Source: Ureibacillus massiliensis 4400831 = CIP 108448 = CCUG 49529 (lineage in GTDB: Bacteria; Bacillota; Bacilli; Bacillales_A; Planococcaceae). From it: DNA of 64,000 nt. Below are positions 56,979 to 64,000 of the stretch, in pieces; position 1 is the stretch's first letter; each line of letters opens with the position of its first letter. Made by a program: the position numbers and the translations under genes. Location: NCBI RefSeq assembly GCF_000772965.1, contig NZ_JPVQ01000015.1, positions 1 through 64,000 on the forward strand, given 5' to 3'. The notes beneath the pieces are model-generated. The model worked only from the letters and a program-made list of their open reading frames with translations. It was not told where the DNA came from and searched no databases.

Positions 56979-59279
56979 TTATTTAAAGTAATTATTACTA
57001 GTGCTTATTTGCAAACGACCTTTGCTCACTGTAACTTCAATCGTTCCCTCCACCGCTGTGTTTAATGTTTTTAAACCTAATGAACGAAATCTTTCCATCA
57101 CCTCAATATGGGGATGTCCATAGCGATTATCTCTACCTGCGCTTATAATCGATAAACTGGGCTTCAGTCGATTTAAAAATGATTGACTACTGGAGGTCTT
57201 ACTTCCATGATGTCCTACTTTTAACAATTGGATGTTACGTATTTGAGGATATTTTTGCAAAACTCCTGCTTCTCCTTCTAATTCTAAATCACCTACAAAT
57301 AGACCTTGAAAAGAGCCATTTGTTACATACAAAACTAGGGAATCATCATTTCCTTCATAATCTAAATCTTTTGGCCATAAATACTGAAAGTTTATATCGC
57401 CTACATGCCATTTAGTACCAGCCATTTGCTCTTTAATAGGGATTCTTCTTTTTTTAGCCTCTGCTAGCAGTTCCTTTAAGGCATCTTCTTTATATGAACT
57501 TGGAGATATATGAATCTCACTGACTGTTAACTCTTTTACAAGTTCCTCCGCACCTTCAACATGATCGCTGTCAGCATGTGTTAATATCAATTTATCAATA
57601 TGACTAATTCCCTTCCCTTTTAAATAAGGAACAACAATTTGTCTTCCAATTTCATAAGGAGAATCTGATTTCTTCCATTCCTCTTGTTTAAATCGTAATA
57701 CACCGCCCGTATCGATTAAATATACTTCTTCCTTATAAGGTAACTCAATGAGTATACAATCACCTTGTCCAACATTAATAAATGAGATTTTCAATTCCTT
57801 CGAAAATAAATCAACTGTTTCAATTAACAGTACAGGAATTAGTAAGATGAAAATCAATTTCCATAGACGTTCTTTTTTATCCATTAAATAAAAACTAATA
57901 AACACACTCAAATAGGCAAGAACTATAAAAAATAATGATAATCTTCCTGTAATCCACATTTGATTAGGCAGGGATTGAAGCCACATGATCAGCGCGCTTA
58001 AGTTTTCTCGTAATGGACTATAAATCATAAAAAGAAGCTCTGAAAAGCTCCCTGGAATAAATGAAACAACAAGGAGAATGATATTTATTGGTAAAATAAC
58101 GAAAGAAAACAAAGGCACAAAAACAATGTTTACAAAAAATGAGGATAAACTAATTTCATAAAAATGAAAGAGAAGTAGCGGATAGACAAATAGCTGGCAT
58201 ACAAAGGTAATTAAAAAGGATTGTATTAACCAAGACTTTGAACGGCTTAATAAATGACTAGAGTAGATTAAACTAAAAGAAGCTAAATAGGACAGTTGAA
58301 ACCCAATTTGATAAATTGACCAAGGCTCTAGCATAACAAAAGCAATAAAACTAATCGCTAACGCATCATCTATCGGTAGTCTCCATTTGAAACGCGTTAA
58401 TAATATTAATTCCACAACTGAAACAGCACGCCAAACTGATGGTGCACCCCCAGCTAAAATGGCATAGACCGGTAACAGCACGATTAAAAAAACTATGGCA
58501 AGATCTCTTTTTACACCAAGTCGAAGTAATCCTTCAAAGAGTATAAAGGTCACAATTGCTATATGAAGCCCTGATATGGCAAATAAATGAGTAATCCCTA
58601 ACTTTTGATAGGCACGTTGGGTGTCGGTATCAACATTTTCTTGTAGACCAATGATTAAACTTTGCGCTTCTGCAACAAGGGATTCAGGAAAAGTACTTTC
58701 AATATGCTGCTTTAAATAAAATCTGTGTAGACTAATCTTTTGCAGTAACGTAGATTTAATTTCCGTAAAGCGCATTTCATCAATTTCTAAAACACCTATT
58801 GCTCCTATACTCTTTAAGTAGCTCTTCATATTAAAAGCATATTGATGTGCAGGTAATTCAGGCTCTTGTAATTCACCTTTTACTTCAAACTGCATGCCTA
58901 CTAATGGGTTATCTTCATACCAATTCTTTTCATCTTCATTTTTAAATTGATAGGCAACGTAAACATCTCTTCCTTTAGGATCCTTCATAATCCCTCTGAG
59001 GCTTGAACCATTTATTTTATACTTATCAGTCCATGTTAAAGTACTTGGCCATTCAAGAGGCTGCTTAAGGTCGTTTAATTGAAATACAAAAATGAAATAC
59101 ATACTTAAACCGATAAATAAAATCGATAAACAATAAGTAACAGAAAAACGTTTATATAAACAAAGGATAACTGTTAAAAATAGTAAAAATAAAAGCCCTA
59201 TCGATTCATGAGCTGCAATAGCTGCAACTAAAACCGATAGAGCGTAATAAATCCATTTATGCTTTAATAAGTTTACCAA
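56979..59279 (-). CDS. comEC: DNA internalisation channel ComEC/Rec2
   Basis: The 766-aa protein has N-terminal helices (about 10-60), an extracytoplasmic OB-fold domain (about 60-190), the Competence multi-helix channel domain (about 220-480; GITHLFAISGLHIAIV, LAGGAPSVWRAVSVVE) and a C-terminal beta-lactamase-like domain (about 500-760) with ILTHADSDHVEGAEEL and LKVGHHGSKTSSSQSFL, whose metal residues are intact. It forms the single-stranded DNA channel for transformation. It overlaps comEB by 23 bp. Confidence 0.97.
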   Translation of the reverse strand: MVNLLKHKWIYYALSVLVAAIAAHESIGLLFLLFLTVILCLYKRFSVTYCLSILFIGLSMYFIFVFQLNDLKQPLEWPSTLTWTDKYKINGSSLRGIMKDPKGRDVYVAYQFKNEDEKNWYEDNPLVGMQFEVKGELQEPELPAHQYAFNMKSYLKSIGAIGVLEIDEMRFTEIKSTLLQKISLHRFYLKQHIESTFPESLVAEAQSLIIGLQENVDTDTQRAYQKLGITHLFAISGLHIAIVTFILFEGLLRLGVKRDLAIVFLIVLLPVYAILAGGAPSVWRAVSVVELILLTRFKWRLPIDDALAISFIAFVMLEPWSIYQIGFQLSYLASFSLIYSSHLLSRSKSWLIQSFLITFVCQLFVYPLLLFHFYEISLSSFFVNIVFVPLFSFVILPINIILLVVSFIPGSFSELLFMIYSPLRENLSALIMWLQSLPNQMWITGRLSLFFIVLAYLSVFISFYLMDKKERLWKLIFILLIPVLLIETVDLFSKELKISFINVGQGDCILIELPYKEEVYLIDTGGVLRFKQEEWKKSDSPYEIGRQIVVPYLKGKGISHIDKLILTHADSDHVEGAEELVKELTVSEIHISPSSYKEDALKELLAEAKKRRIPIKEQMAGTKWHVGDINFQYLWPKDLDYEGNDDSLVLYVTNGSFQGLFVGDLELEGEAGVLQKYPQIRNIQLLKVGHHGSKTSSSQSFLNRLKPSLSIISAGRDNRYGHPHIEVMERFRSLGLKTLNTAVEGTIEVTVSKGRLQISTSNNYFK

Positions 59280-59832
59280 ATAATTCGTTCACCTTCTCCT
59301 CAAATGGGAGCAATTCATCAGTGGAAGCACCTGACATGCGAAGTTTATTTAGCATCTCTAGCACAAGATCAAGTTTTTCATCCTTTAAGAAATCAATTTT
59401 CGCCTCATCAAAGGGTACATGTACAACATTTACATTTGCTTTTTCAAAAAGCTCTAATGCATAAGTGCTGTTTTTGTAATCTTTCGCATAAAAAACATTT
59501 TTAATACCCGCTTGAATAATTGATTTCGTACAAGGTAGACAAGGAAAATGCGTGACATATAGGTCCGCTCCGTTAGTAGGAGTACCGTATTTTGCGCATT
59601 GTAATAATGCATTTACTTCCGCATGTACAGTTCGTACACAATGATTGTCAACTACGTAACAGCCCTGTTCGATACAATGCTCATCTCCTGATATAGATCC
59701 ATTGTATCCGCCAGCAATAATTCTTTTTTCGCGGACAATTGTTGCACCAACTGTAAGTCTAGCACAAGTACTTCTTAAAGCTAGTAAATGACTTTGTGCC
59801 ATGAAAAATTGATCCCAAGTAATACGCTCCAT
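59257..59832 (-). CDS. comEB: ComEB, dCMP deaminase family
   Basis: The 191-aa protein has the zinc-dependent deaminase motifs VHAEVNALLQ and PCLPCTKSIIQ. It converts dCMP to dUMP in nucleotide metabolism; in B. subtilis the comEB frame is not essential for transformation although it lies in the comE operon, and ComEB has a role in localising the machinery to the pole. It is translationally coupled to comEC. Confidence 0.95.
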   Translation of the reverse strand: MERITWDQFFMAQSHLLALRSTCARLTVGATIVREKRIIAGGYNGSISGDEHCIEQGCYVVDNHCVRTVHAEVNALLQCAKYGTPTNGADLYVTHFPCLPCTKSIIQAGIKNVFYAKDYKNSTYALELFEKANVNVVHVPFDEAKIDFLKDEKLDLVLEMLNKLRMSGASTDELLPFEEKVNELFGKLIKA

Positions 59833-59909
59833 ATGACTACCTCCAACTTTTTCTCTAAATCTAGTTTAGACTTAAATGGTAGCTGTTGCAATGCAAGAAT
59901 ACATTTCTA

Positions 59910-60563
59910 CTAATTTATAGAGATGTAATCTTTTAATTTTTCAAAGGTTTTCTCACCGATACCTGAAACATTCTTCAAATCATCAATTGATTGGAATTTC
60001 CCGATTTCTTCACGGTAAGCGAGAATTGCTTGCGCTTTAGAAGGTCCGATACCGGGTAATGTTAATAATTCAGATTCATCCGCTAGATTAATGTTTACCG
60101 TATTCTCTGTTTCTGAGCTTGAAATCGTAGTAGTTGAAGATGACACCACTTGTCCTATATCAATTTCCTCTGAGATTTCACCTTTTTTAGGAACATAAAT
60201 AACCATTTCATCTTGTACTTTTTGTGCATGATTGATTACCTCTGTTACCGCATCATCTCGATATCCACCAGCAAGCTCAATGGCATCAATGATTCGATCA
60301 TCAGCCTGAAGCTCATAAACACCAGGATGCTTCACTGCACCTTTTATATCTATAAAAACAGTTTGGTTTGTTTCGTCTTCAGTAATTTCGTTACTTTGTT
60401 CATCATTATCGAGTTCATCTGTAGGTAAAGGAATGGTTGTGACAAGCTCGTCCGTTTGAGGGACAGAGTTGTTTTGTTGAAGAAAAATGTAAAGGATAGC
60501 AAAACAAAGTATGCAGGGGATTAGCACACTTTTTCCATACTTCTTAAGGAACTCCTGGAACAC
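59910..60563 (-). CDS. comEA: competence DNA-binding protein ComEA
   Basis: The 217-aa membrane-anchored protein has an N-terminal helix (about 12-28), an acidic linker (about 38-65), a SLBB domain (about 68-130, VFIDIKGAVKHPGVYELQ) and a C-terminal helix-hairpin-helix pair (about 150-217, LLTLPGIGPSKAQAIL, ISGIGEKTF-like VSGIGEKTFEKL). It binds double-stranded DNA outside the cell and passes it to ComEC. It starts at GTG 60563, which lies inside one arm of a large inverted repeat (60559-60649). comER, next to comEA in B. subtilis, is absent. Confidence 0.95.
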   Translation of the reverse strand: MFQEFLKKYGKSVLIPCILCFAILYIFLQQNNSVPQTDELVTTIPLPTDELDNDEQSNEITEDETNQTVFIDIKGAVKHPGVYELQADDRIIDAIELAGGYRDDAVTEVINHAQKVQDEMVIYVPKKGEISEEIDIGQVVSSSTTTISSSETENTVNINLADESELLTLPGIGPSKAQAILAYREEIGKFQSIDDLKNVSGIGEKTFEKLKDYISIN

Positions 60564-60649
60564 TTAACACCAACCTTCCAGAAGGTAAATCATATGGAGA
60601 TATTTGTATTATACAAAATTTACCTTCTGTTGAAAAGGTGTTTAGTGTT
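60559..60649. repeat. 91-bp nested inverted repeat spanning comEA start and yqeM end
   Basis: Outer arms AACACTTAACACC (60559-60571) and GGTGTTTAGTGTT (60637-60649) match at 12 of 13 positions, and inner arms AGAAGGTAAAT (60580-60590) and ATTTACCTTCT (60618-60628) match exactly. On the minus strand the loop contains TGTATAAT, an extended -10-like box, and the outer arm contains the comEA GTG start, so the start region could be sequestered. Confidence 0.8.
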
Positions 60650-61388
60650 ATTTAATTGCTCGAATAAATATTCGTTCACTATTGGCTTTAGGTGCATTCT
60701 CAGAAAAATCTGCTGAAATAAATATTTTCGAAAAACCAATTTCCTTTAACCATTCGATATAAGTATCTGTTGGAAAAGTTCTTTGAAAATGTTCCTCATC
60801 AAACCGCTCATAAAGTCCCGTTTTCATATCTTTTACGAAAAATGTCATTTGGTGATAAATTGAATGCTCAACTTCCCCTTCTTCTGTATGCCAAACATAG
60901 AGAATCTCTCCATCATCATAAGTAAATGGAGAGTCCATAAATATTTCATTCATTTTATAAAGGGAGTGAACATCAAAAACTAATTGTCCACCTATTCGTA
61001 ATGCGGCGTATGAACGTCTTAATGTTTCAATGACTGCATCATCAGAACTTAAGTAGTTTATTGAATCGATGGGAATGGCGATAATATCCATATCTTCAAA
61101 ACCTTCGATTTCATCCATAGACATCTGATAGAAAGGGATGAACACACCTTGAGATTGCATACGCTCATTTGCGATTGTTAACATCTCTTCTGATAAGTCA
61201 ATACCACTTACTTCATAGCCCGCTTGATAAAATAATAGTGACAGAGTTCCCGTTCCACAACCAACGTCTAGCAATTTTGGATAGGCATTGCTTGGAGCAT
61301 GTGTTTTTATCCACTCAACGTATTGGTCGTAAGGAACATCCTGCATTAATTTATCATACACTTGGGCAAATTTTTCGTAGCTACTCAT
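60648..61388 (-). CDS. yqeM: SAM-dependent methyltransferase YqeM
   Basis: The 246-aa class I methyltransferase has SAM motif I LLDVGCGTGTLSL (about 39-51) and the acidic motif VSGIDLSEEML. Its substrate is unknown. It overlaps rsfS by four bases and lies in the conserved nadD-yqeK-rsfS-yqeM order. Confidence 0.93.
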   Translation of the reverse strand: MSSYEKFAQVYDKLMQDVPYDQYVEWIKTHAPSNAYPKLLDVGCGTGTLSLLFYQAGYEVSGIDLSEEMLTIANERMQSQGVFIPFYQMSMDEIEGFEDMDIIAIPIDSINYLSSDDAVIETLRRSYAALRIGGQLVFDVHSLYKMNEIFMDSPFTYDDGEILYVWHTEEGEVEHSIYHQMTFFVKDMKTGLYERFDEEHFQRTFPTDTYIEWLKEIGFSKIFISADFSENAPKANSERIFIRAIK

Positions 61389-61735
61389 AGTTCCGCAGTC
61401 GGTACGTCTAATTGAGGTGCATCACCCCATAAACGTTCTAAGTTATAAAATGCTCGTTCATCCTTATGGAAAACGTGTACTACCACATCACCAAGATCGA
61501 CTAAAACCCAGCGAGCAGAGTCAAAACCTTCTACTCTTTTCACATCAAATCCGTTTTCATATGCTTTCTCTTGAACTTCACGTGCAATTGCTTGAATTTG
61601 ACGATCTGAGCTACCATGACAAATGATAAAATAATCCGCCAAAAGAGAAATATTTTCCATATTTAGTACAACGATATCCTCAGCACGCTTGTCGTCAATC
61701 GCTTTATATGCAACCTGTAATAAGTTTTCCGTCAT
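61385..61735 (-). CDS. rsfS: ribosome silencing factor RsfS
   Basis: The 116-aa protein binds L14 and blocks 50S-30S joining in stationary phase. The core DIVVLNMENISLLADYFII and HGSSDRQIQAIAREV, and the C-terminal VHVFHKDERAFYNLERLWGD, are family signatures. I use ATG 61735; an upstream in-frame extension has no good ribosome-binding site and overlaps yqeK. It overlaps yqeM by four bases. Confidence 0.97.
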   Translation of the reverse strand: MTENLLQVAYKAIDDKRAEDIVVLNMENISLLADYFIICHGSSDRQIQAIAREVQEKAYENGFDVKRVEGFDSARWVLVDLGDVVVHVFHKDERAFYNLERLWGDAPQLDVPTAEL

Positions 61736-61784
61736 TCTTTTTCGTTTCCTCACTTTTCTTATATAGTTATTTTCAACATAACAT

Positions 61785-62351
61785 TTAATATTCATCCAGT
61801 TCAATTAAATCGTTATAACATTCAATTGAAACGGGATAAATTTTTTGTTTCGTTTTCACCAGATACTTAATGGAATGTCTAATACAAGCTCTCATCGCTT
61901 TATTTAAATCTTCATCAGCTTTTGAACGAAGTTTTTCAACGCCATCGAAATTTCGATTTGGTTCAATCATATCAGCAATATAAAGAATCTTTTCTAGTTT
62001 AGACATACCCGCACGCCCAGTCGTATGGAAACGGATTGAATTTAAAAGATCTTCATCATGTATATTAAACTCATTCTCAGCAATCCATGCACCTACAGGA
62101 CCATGCAAAAGCTCTGGACCCCAAGTAATCAACCTTTGATCCAAATCGTTGTCTTTAACGATTTGAATCATCCAGTTTTCATCTGCATATTTAGCGATAT
62201 CATGTAAAATAGCTGCTGTTTCAGCTGATTTTACATTTTCACCATATTTTTCTGCTAGATGTATCGCTGTTTCCATTACGCCCATAGTATGAATATATCT
62301 TTTTTCAGGCATACGTGATTTAATTGCTTCTAAATAATCAGCGCGTTCCAT
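61785..62351 (-). CDS. yqeK: HD-domain diadenosine tetraphosphatase YqeK
   Basis: The 188-aa protein has the HD motif in AAILHDIAKYAD and flanking His residues HTMGVMETAIHLA and RFHTTGRAGMS. YqeK family members symmetrically hydrolyse Ap4A using a di-iron site. I choose ATG 62351 with GAAGGAAGG upstream. It overlaps nadD by 14 bp and precedes rsfS, the order conserved in Bacilli. Confidence 0.95.
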   Translation of the reverse strand: MERADYLEAIKSRMPEKRYIHTMGVMETAIHLAEKYGENVKSAETAAILHDIAKYADENWMIQIVKDNDLDQRLITWGPELLHGPVGAWIAENEFNIHDEDLLNSIRFHTTGRAGMSKLEKILYIADMIEPNRNFDGVEKLRSKADEDLNKAMRACIRHSIKYLVKTKQKIYPVSIECYNDLIELDEY

Positions 62352-62910
62352 ATAGACCTTCCTTCCGAATAAATTCTTCCACACCATTAGGAAGTAAAAA
62401 CATTAACGTTCCCCCAACGGCCAAACGATGCCTTATAAGTGTAGAAGACAAATTTATTTCAGGTGCCTCTATCATCAATACTTCATAGTTAGATTGAGAT
62501 TTTGTACCCGGTCTTTTTAACCCAACAAATTGTACAAGTTTAATTAATTCATCAATTTTATACCAAGTATGAAGTGAATCAATCATGTCCCCACCAATTA
62601 TGAAATAAAAATGTACATCCGGCTCACGTTTACATAAAGAGACCATCGTATCGTAAGTATATGAAACACCACCGCGCTCAACCTCAATTTTTTCCACTTT
62701 AAAGTTAGGATATGGTTCGATCATTATTTCAACCATTCTCAGTCTTTCTTCAATGGAGGCATCGGAAACTAATTGCTTATGTGGTGCAATCGCATTTGGC
62801 ATAAATCGAATTTCATCAAGGTCAAGAGCAGAAAATGCTTCATTTGCCATGATTAAATGTCCGATATGAGGAGGATTAAAGGTACCTCCTAAAATGCCTA
62901 CCCTTTTCAT
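62338..62910 (-). CDS. nadD: nicotinate-mononucleotide adenylyltransferase
   Basis: The 190-aa nucleotidyltransferase makes deamido-NAD from nicotinate mononucleotide and ATP. The (H/T)xGH motif appears in GGTFNPPHIGHLIMA at the N terminus, and the SSTLIRHRLA segment near the C terminus binds ATP. ATG 62910 with AAGGTGTG upstream is preferred over the in-frame start at 62922. Confidence 0.97.
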   Translation of the reverse strand: MKRVGILGGTFNPPHIGHLIMANEAFSALDLDEIRFMPNAIAPHKQLVSDASIEERLRMVEIMIEPYPNFKVEKIEVERGGVSYTYDTMVSLCKREPDVHFYFIIGGDMIDSLHTWYKIDELIKLVQFVGLKRPGTKSQSNYEVLMIEAPEINLSSTLIRHRLAVGGTLMFLLPNGVEEFIRKEGLYGTR

Positions 62911-62923
62911 AATGGAACACACC

Positions 62924-63229
62924 TTATTTATTATTTACTTTCGGTAAAACAATTTTTTTATTATTTTTAGATTCCTTATATAAAACAACCGTTAAACCAA
63001 TTAGTTGAACCAATTCAGAATTTGTTCCTTCTGCTAAAGCTTCAGCAACATCATTTTTCTCATCTTCACAATTATCTAGAATACGCACTTTTAATAATTC
63101 ACGAACTTCAAGGGCATCGCTAATTTGACGTAACATTTGTTCATTCACGCCACCCTTTCCAACCTGAAATATTGGTGTTAAATGATGTGCTTCTGCTCTT
63201 AAAAATCTTTTTTGTTTTCCTGTTAGCAT
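62924..63229 (-). CDS. yhbY: CRM-domain RNA-binding protein YhbY
   Basis: The 101-aa protein is one CRM domain: LTGKQKRFLRAEAHHLTPIF, then the conserved GKGGVNEQM loop (GxxG), and LVQLIGLTVVLYKES at the end. It associates with the 50S precursor. It lies between aroE and nadD in the conserved order and is the B. subtilis yqeI counterpart. Confidence 0.95.
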   Translation of the reverse strand: MLTGKQKRFLRAEAHHLTPIFQVGKGGVNEQMLRQISDALEVRELLKVRILDNCEDEKNDVAEALAEGTNSELVQLIGLTVVLYKESKNNKKIVLPKVNNK

Positions 63230-63283
63230 AAAAAATATATGTCCTCCTATAGACCATCAGCCGTACGAGTACTTTGTATTATA

Positions 63284-64000
63284 TTACTCACCTTCGAGCC
63301 GTTCTGTTAGTCTTTTAATCATTGAATTTGTGTTTGGATATTGTTTTAACCAATGCTCGAAAGCAATTGCACCCTGGTGAACAAACATACCAAGACCGTT
63401 TACTGTTCTTGCCCCTAACTTTTCCGCACTGTTTAAAAAATATGTCTTTAATGGATTATACACAATATCCGCTACGATTGCTTCTGGTTGTAACTTCTCT
63501 AGTGAAAAAGGTAGCTGGAAATCACCATTTGCAAGTCCTGCCGAAGTTGCTTGTATAATAATCTCAAATGAATCTAATGTTTGCTCAGCTTGTAATAAAT
63601 TGATAGCGCTACCGATTTCCAACTCATTGATGATGGCTTCAGCTTTACCGATTGTTCGATTGGCAATGCTTATATTTTTATAGCCATACTGCTTGAGGGC
63701 AAATGCAATACCTCTTGCTGCACCACCAGCACCAACGATTAAAACTTGCTTTTCCCTATGCTGATTACCTATTGCTTCCTCTAAGGAATGAACAAATCCT
63801 TTTCCATCGGTATTATACCCTTTTAACTTCCCTTGTTCAGTCCGTACAACGGTATTAACAGCACCCATTTTTTCTGCAAGTTCATCTAGCTCGTCTAAAA
63901 ATGGAATGATTGTTTCTTTATGCGGAATCGTTACATTCCAACCGTTTGCCCCTAATAGCTTTAAACTTGAGACTGCTTCTTCTAACTGCTCCGGTTTTAC
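63284..64000 (-). CDS. aroE: shikimate dehydrogenase, 5' part beyond the window
   Basis: The 238 residues in the window lack about the first 35-40. The frame stays open to base 64000, beginning VKPEQLEEAVSSLK, so the gene is cut by the window edge. The substrate domain includes GWNVTIPHKE with the catalytic Lys and MGAVNTVV, then NTDGKGFVHSLEE; the NADPH-binding motif is VLIVGAGGAARGIAFAL followed by SIANRT. The enzyme reduces 3-dehydroshikimate in aromatic amino acid synthesis. yhbY and nadD follow, as in B. subtilis. Confidence 0.96.
   Translation of the reverse strand, partial: VKPEQLEEAVSSLKLLGANGWNVTIPHKETIIPFLDELDELAEKMGAVNTVVRTEQGKLKGYNTDGKGFVHSLEEAIGNQHREKQVLIVGAGGAARGIAFALKQYGYKNISIANRTIGKAEAIINELEIGSAINLLQAEQTLDSFEIIIQATSAGLANGDFQLPFSLEKLQPEAIVADIVYNPLKTYFLNSAEKLGARTVNGLGMFVHQGAIAFEHWLKQYPNTNSMIKRLTERLEGE

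Overview
The window is a low-GC Firmicutes chromosome segment from an endospore-former, shown by spoIIP, gpr and yqfC. Nearly everything lies on the minus strand. The backbone follows the Bacillus subtilis yqe/yqf region (trmK-sigA-dnaG-ppsR-ccpN-glyS-recO ... era-cdd-dgkA-ybeY-pgpH-phoH-yqfD-yqfC ... floA-yqeZ-rpsU-mtaB-rsmE-prmA-dnaJ-dnaK-grpE-hrcA-hemW-lepA-spoIIP-gpr-rpsT-holA-yqzM-comEC/EB/EA-yqeM-rsfS-yqeK-nadD-yhbY-aroE). A single-chain (alpha2) glycyl-tRNA synthetase replaces glyQ/glyS, and cccA sits next to trmK. Together these suggest a Planococcaceae/Caryophanaceae relative such as Solibacillus or Lysinibacillus (inference; no search was run).

Layout. 1-2430: AT-rich leader, then an ECF sigma factor with its zinc-type membrane anti-sigma factor. 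2479-6727: a sulfane-sulfur (persulfide) detoxification cluster, consisting of a TauE/SafE exporter, a rhodanese-persulfide dioxygenase, DsrE, a TusA-rhodanese fusion, two rhodaneses and a CstR repressor; four similar palindromes upstream of its transcription units look like CstR operators. 6926-16161: nif3/yqfO, trmK, cccA, acyl-CoA dehydrogenase, a membrane protein, sigA-dnaG, ppsR-ccpN. 16206-18648: plus-strand glyS with a glycine T-box leader, and an unknown gene. 18648-19427: recO.

19511-29266 is an accessory block between recO and era, which are near neighbours in B. subtilis. It holds a nitronate monooxygenase-like enzyme, then an operon of a branched-chain-amino-acid-type ABC transporter (binding protein, two permeases, two ATPases) with an aldehyde dehydrogenase and an iron-type alcohol dehydrogenase, headed by a LacI-family regulator. 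Two identical 19-bp palindromic sites lie in front of the binding-protein gene, and a terminator-like hairpin follows it. The substrate cannot be read from the sequence.

29889-64000 is housekeeping: ribosome and RNA maturation (era, ybeY, rsmE, prmA, mtaB, lepA, rpsU, rpsT, rsfS, yhbY), cell envelope and c-di-AMP (dgkA, pgpH, floA, yqeZ), heat shock (hrcA-grpE-dnaK-dnaJ with a perfect CIRCE), sporulation (yqfC, yqfD, spoIIP, gpr), competence (comEA/EB/EC), NAD and shikimate synthesis (nadD, aroE; aroE is cut by the window end).

I found no rRNA, tRNA, CRISPR array, insertion sequence, prophage or complete novel defence system. The points most worth a second look are the CstR regulon, the liv-ALDH-ADH operon and its operators, an exact 41-bp duplication of the lepA 3' end, a large inverted repeat enclosing the comEA start, and a structured GC-rich element between dnaK and dnaJ.
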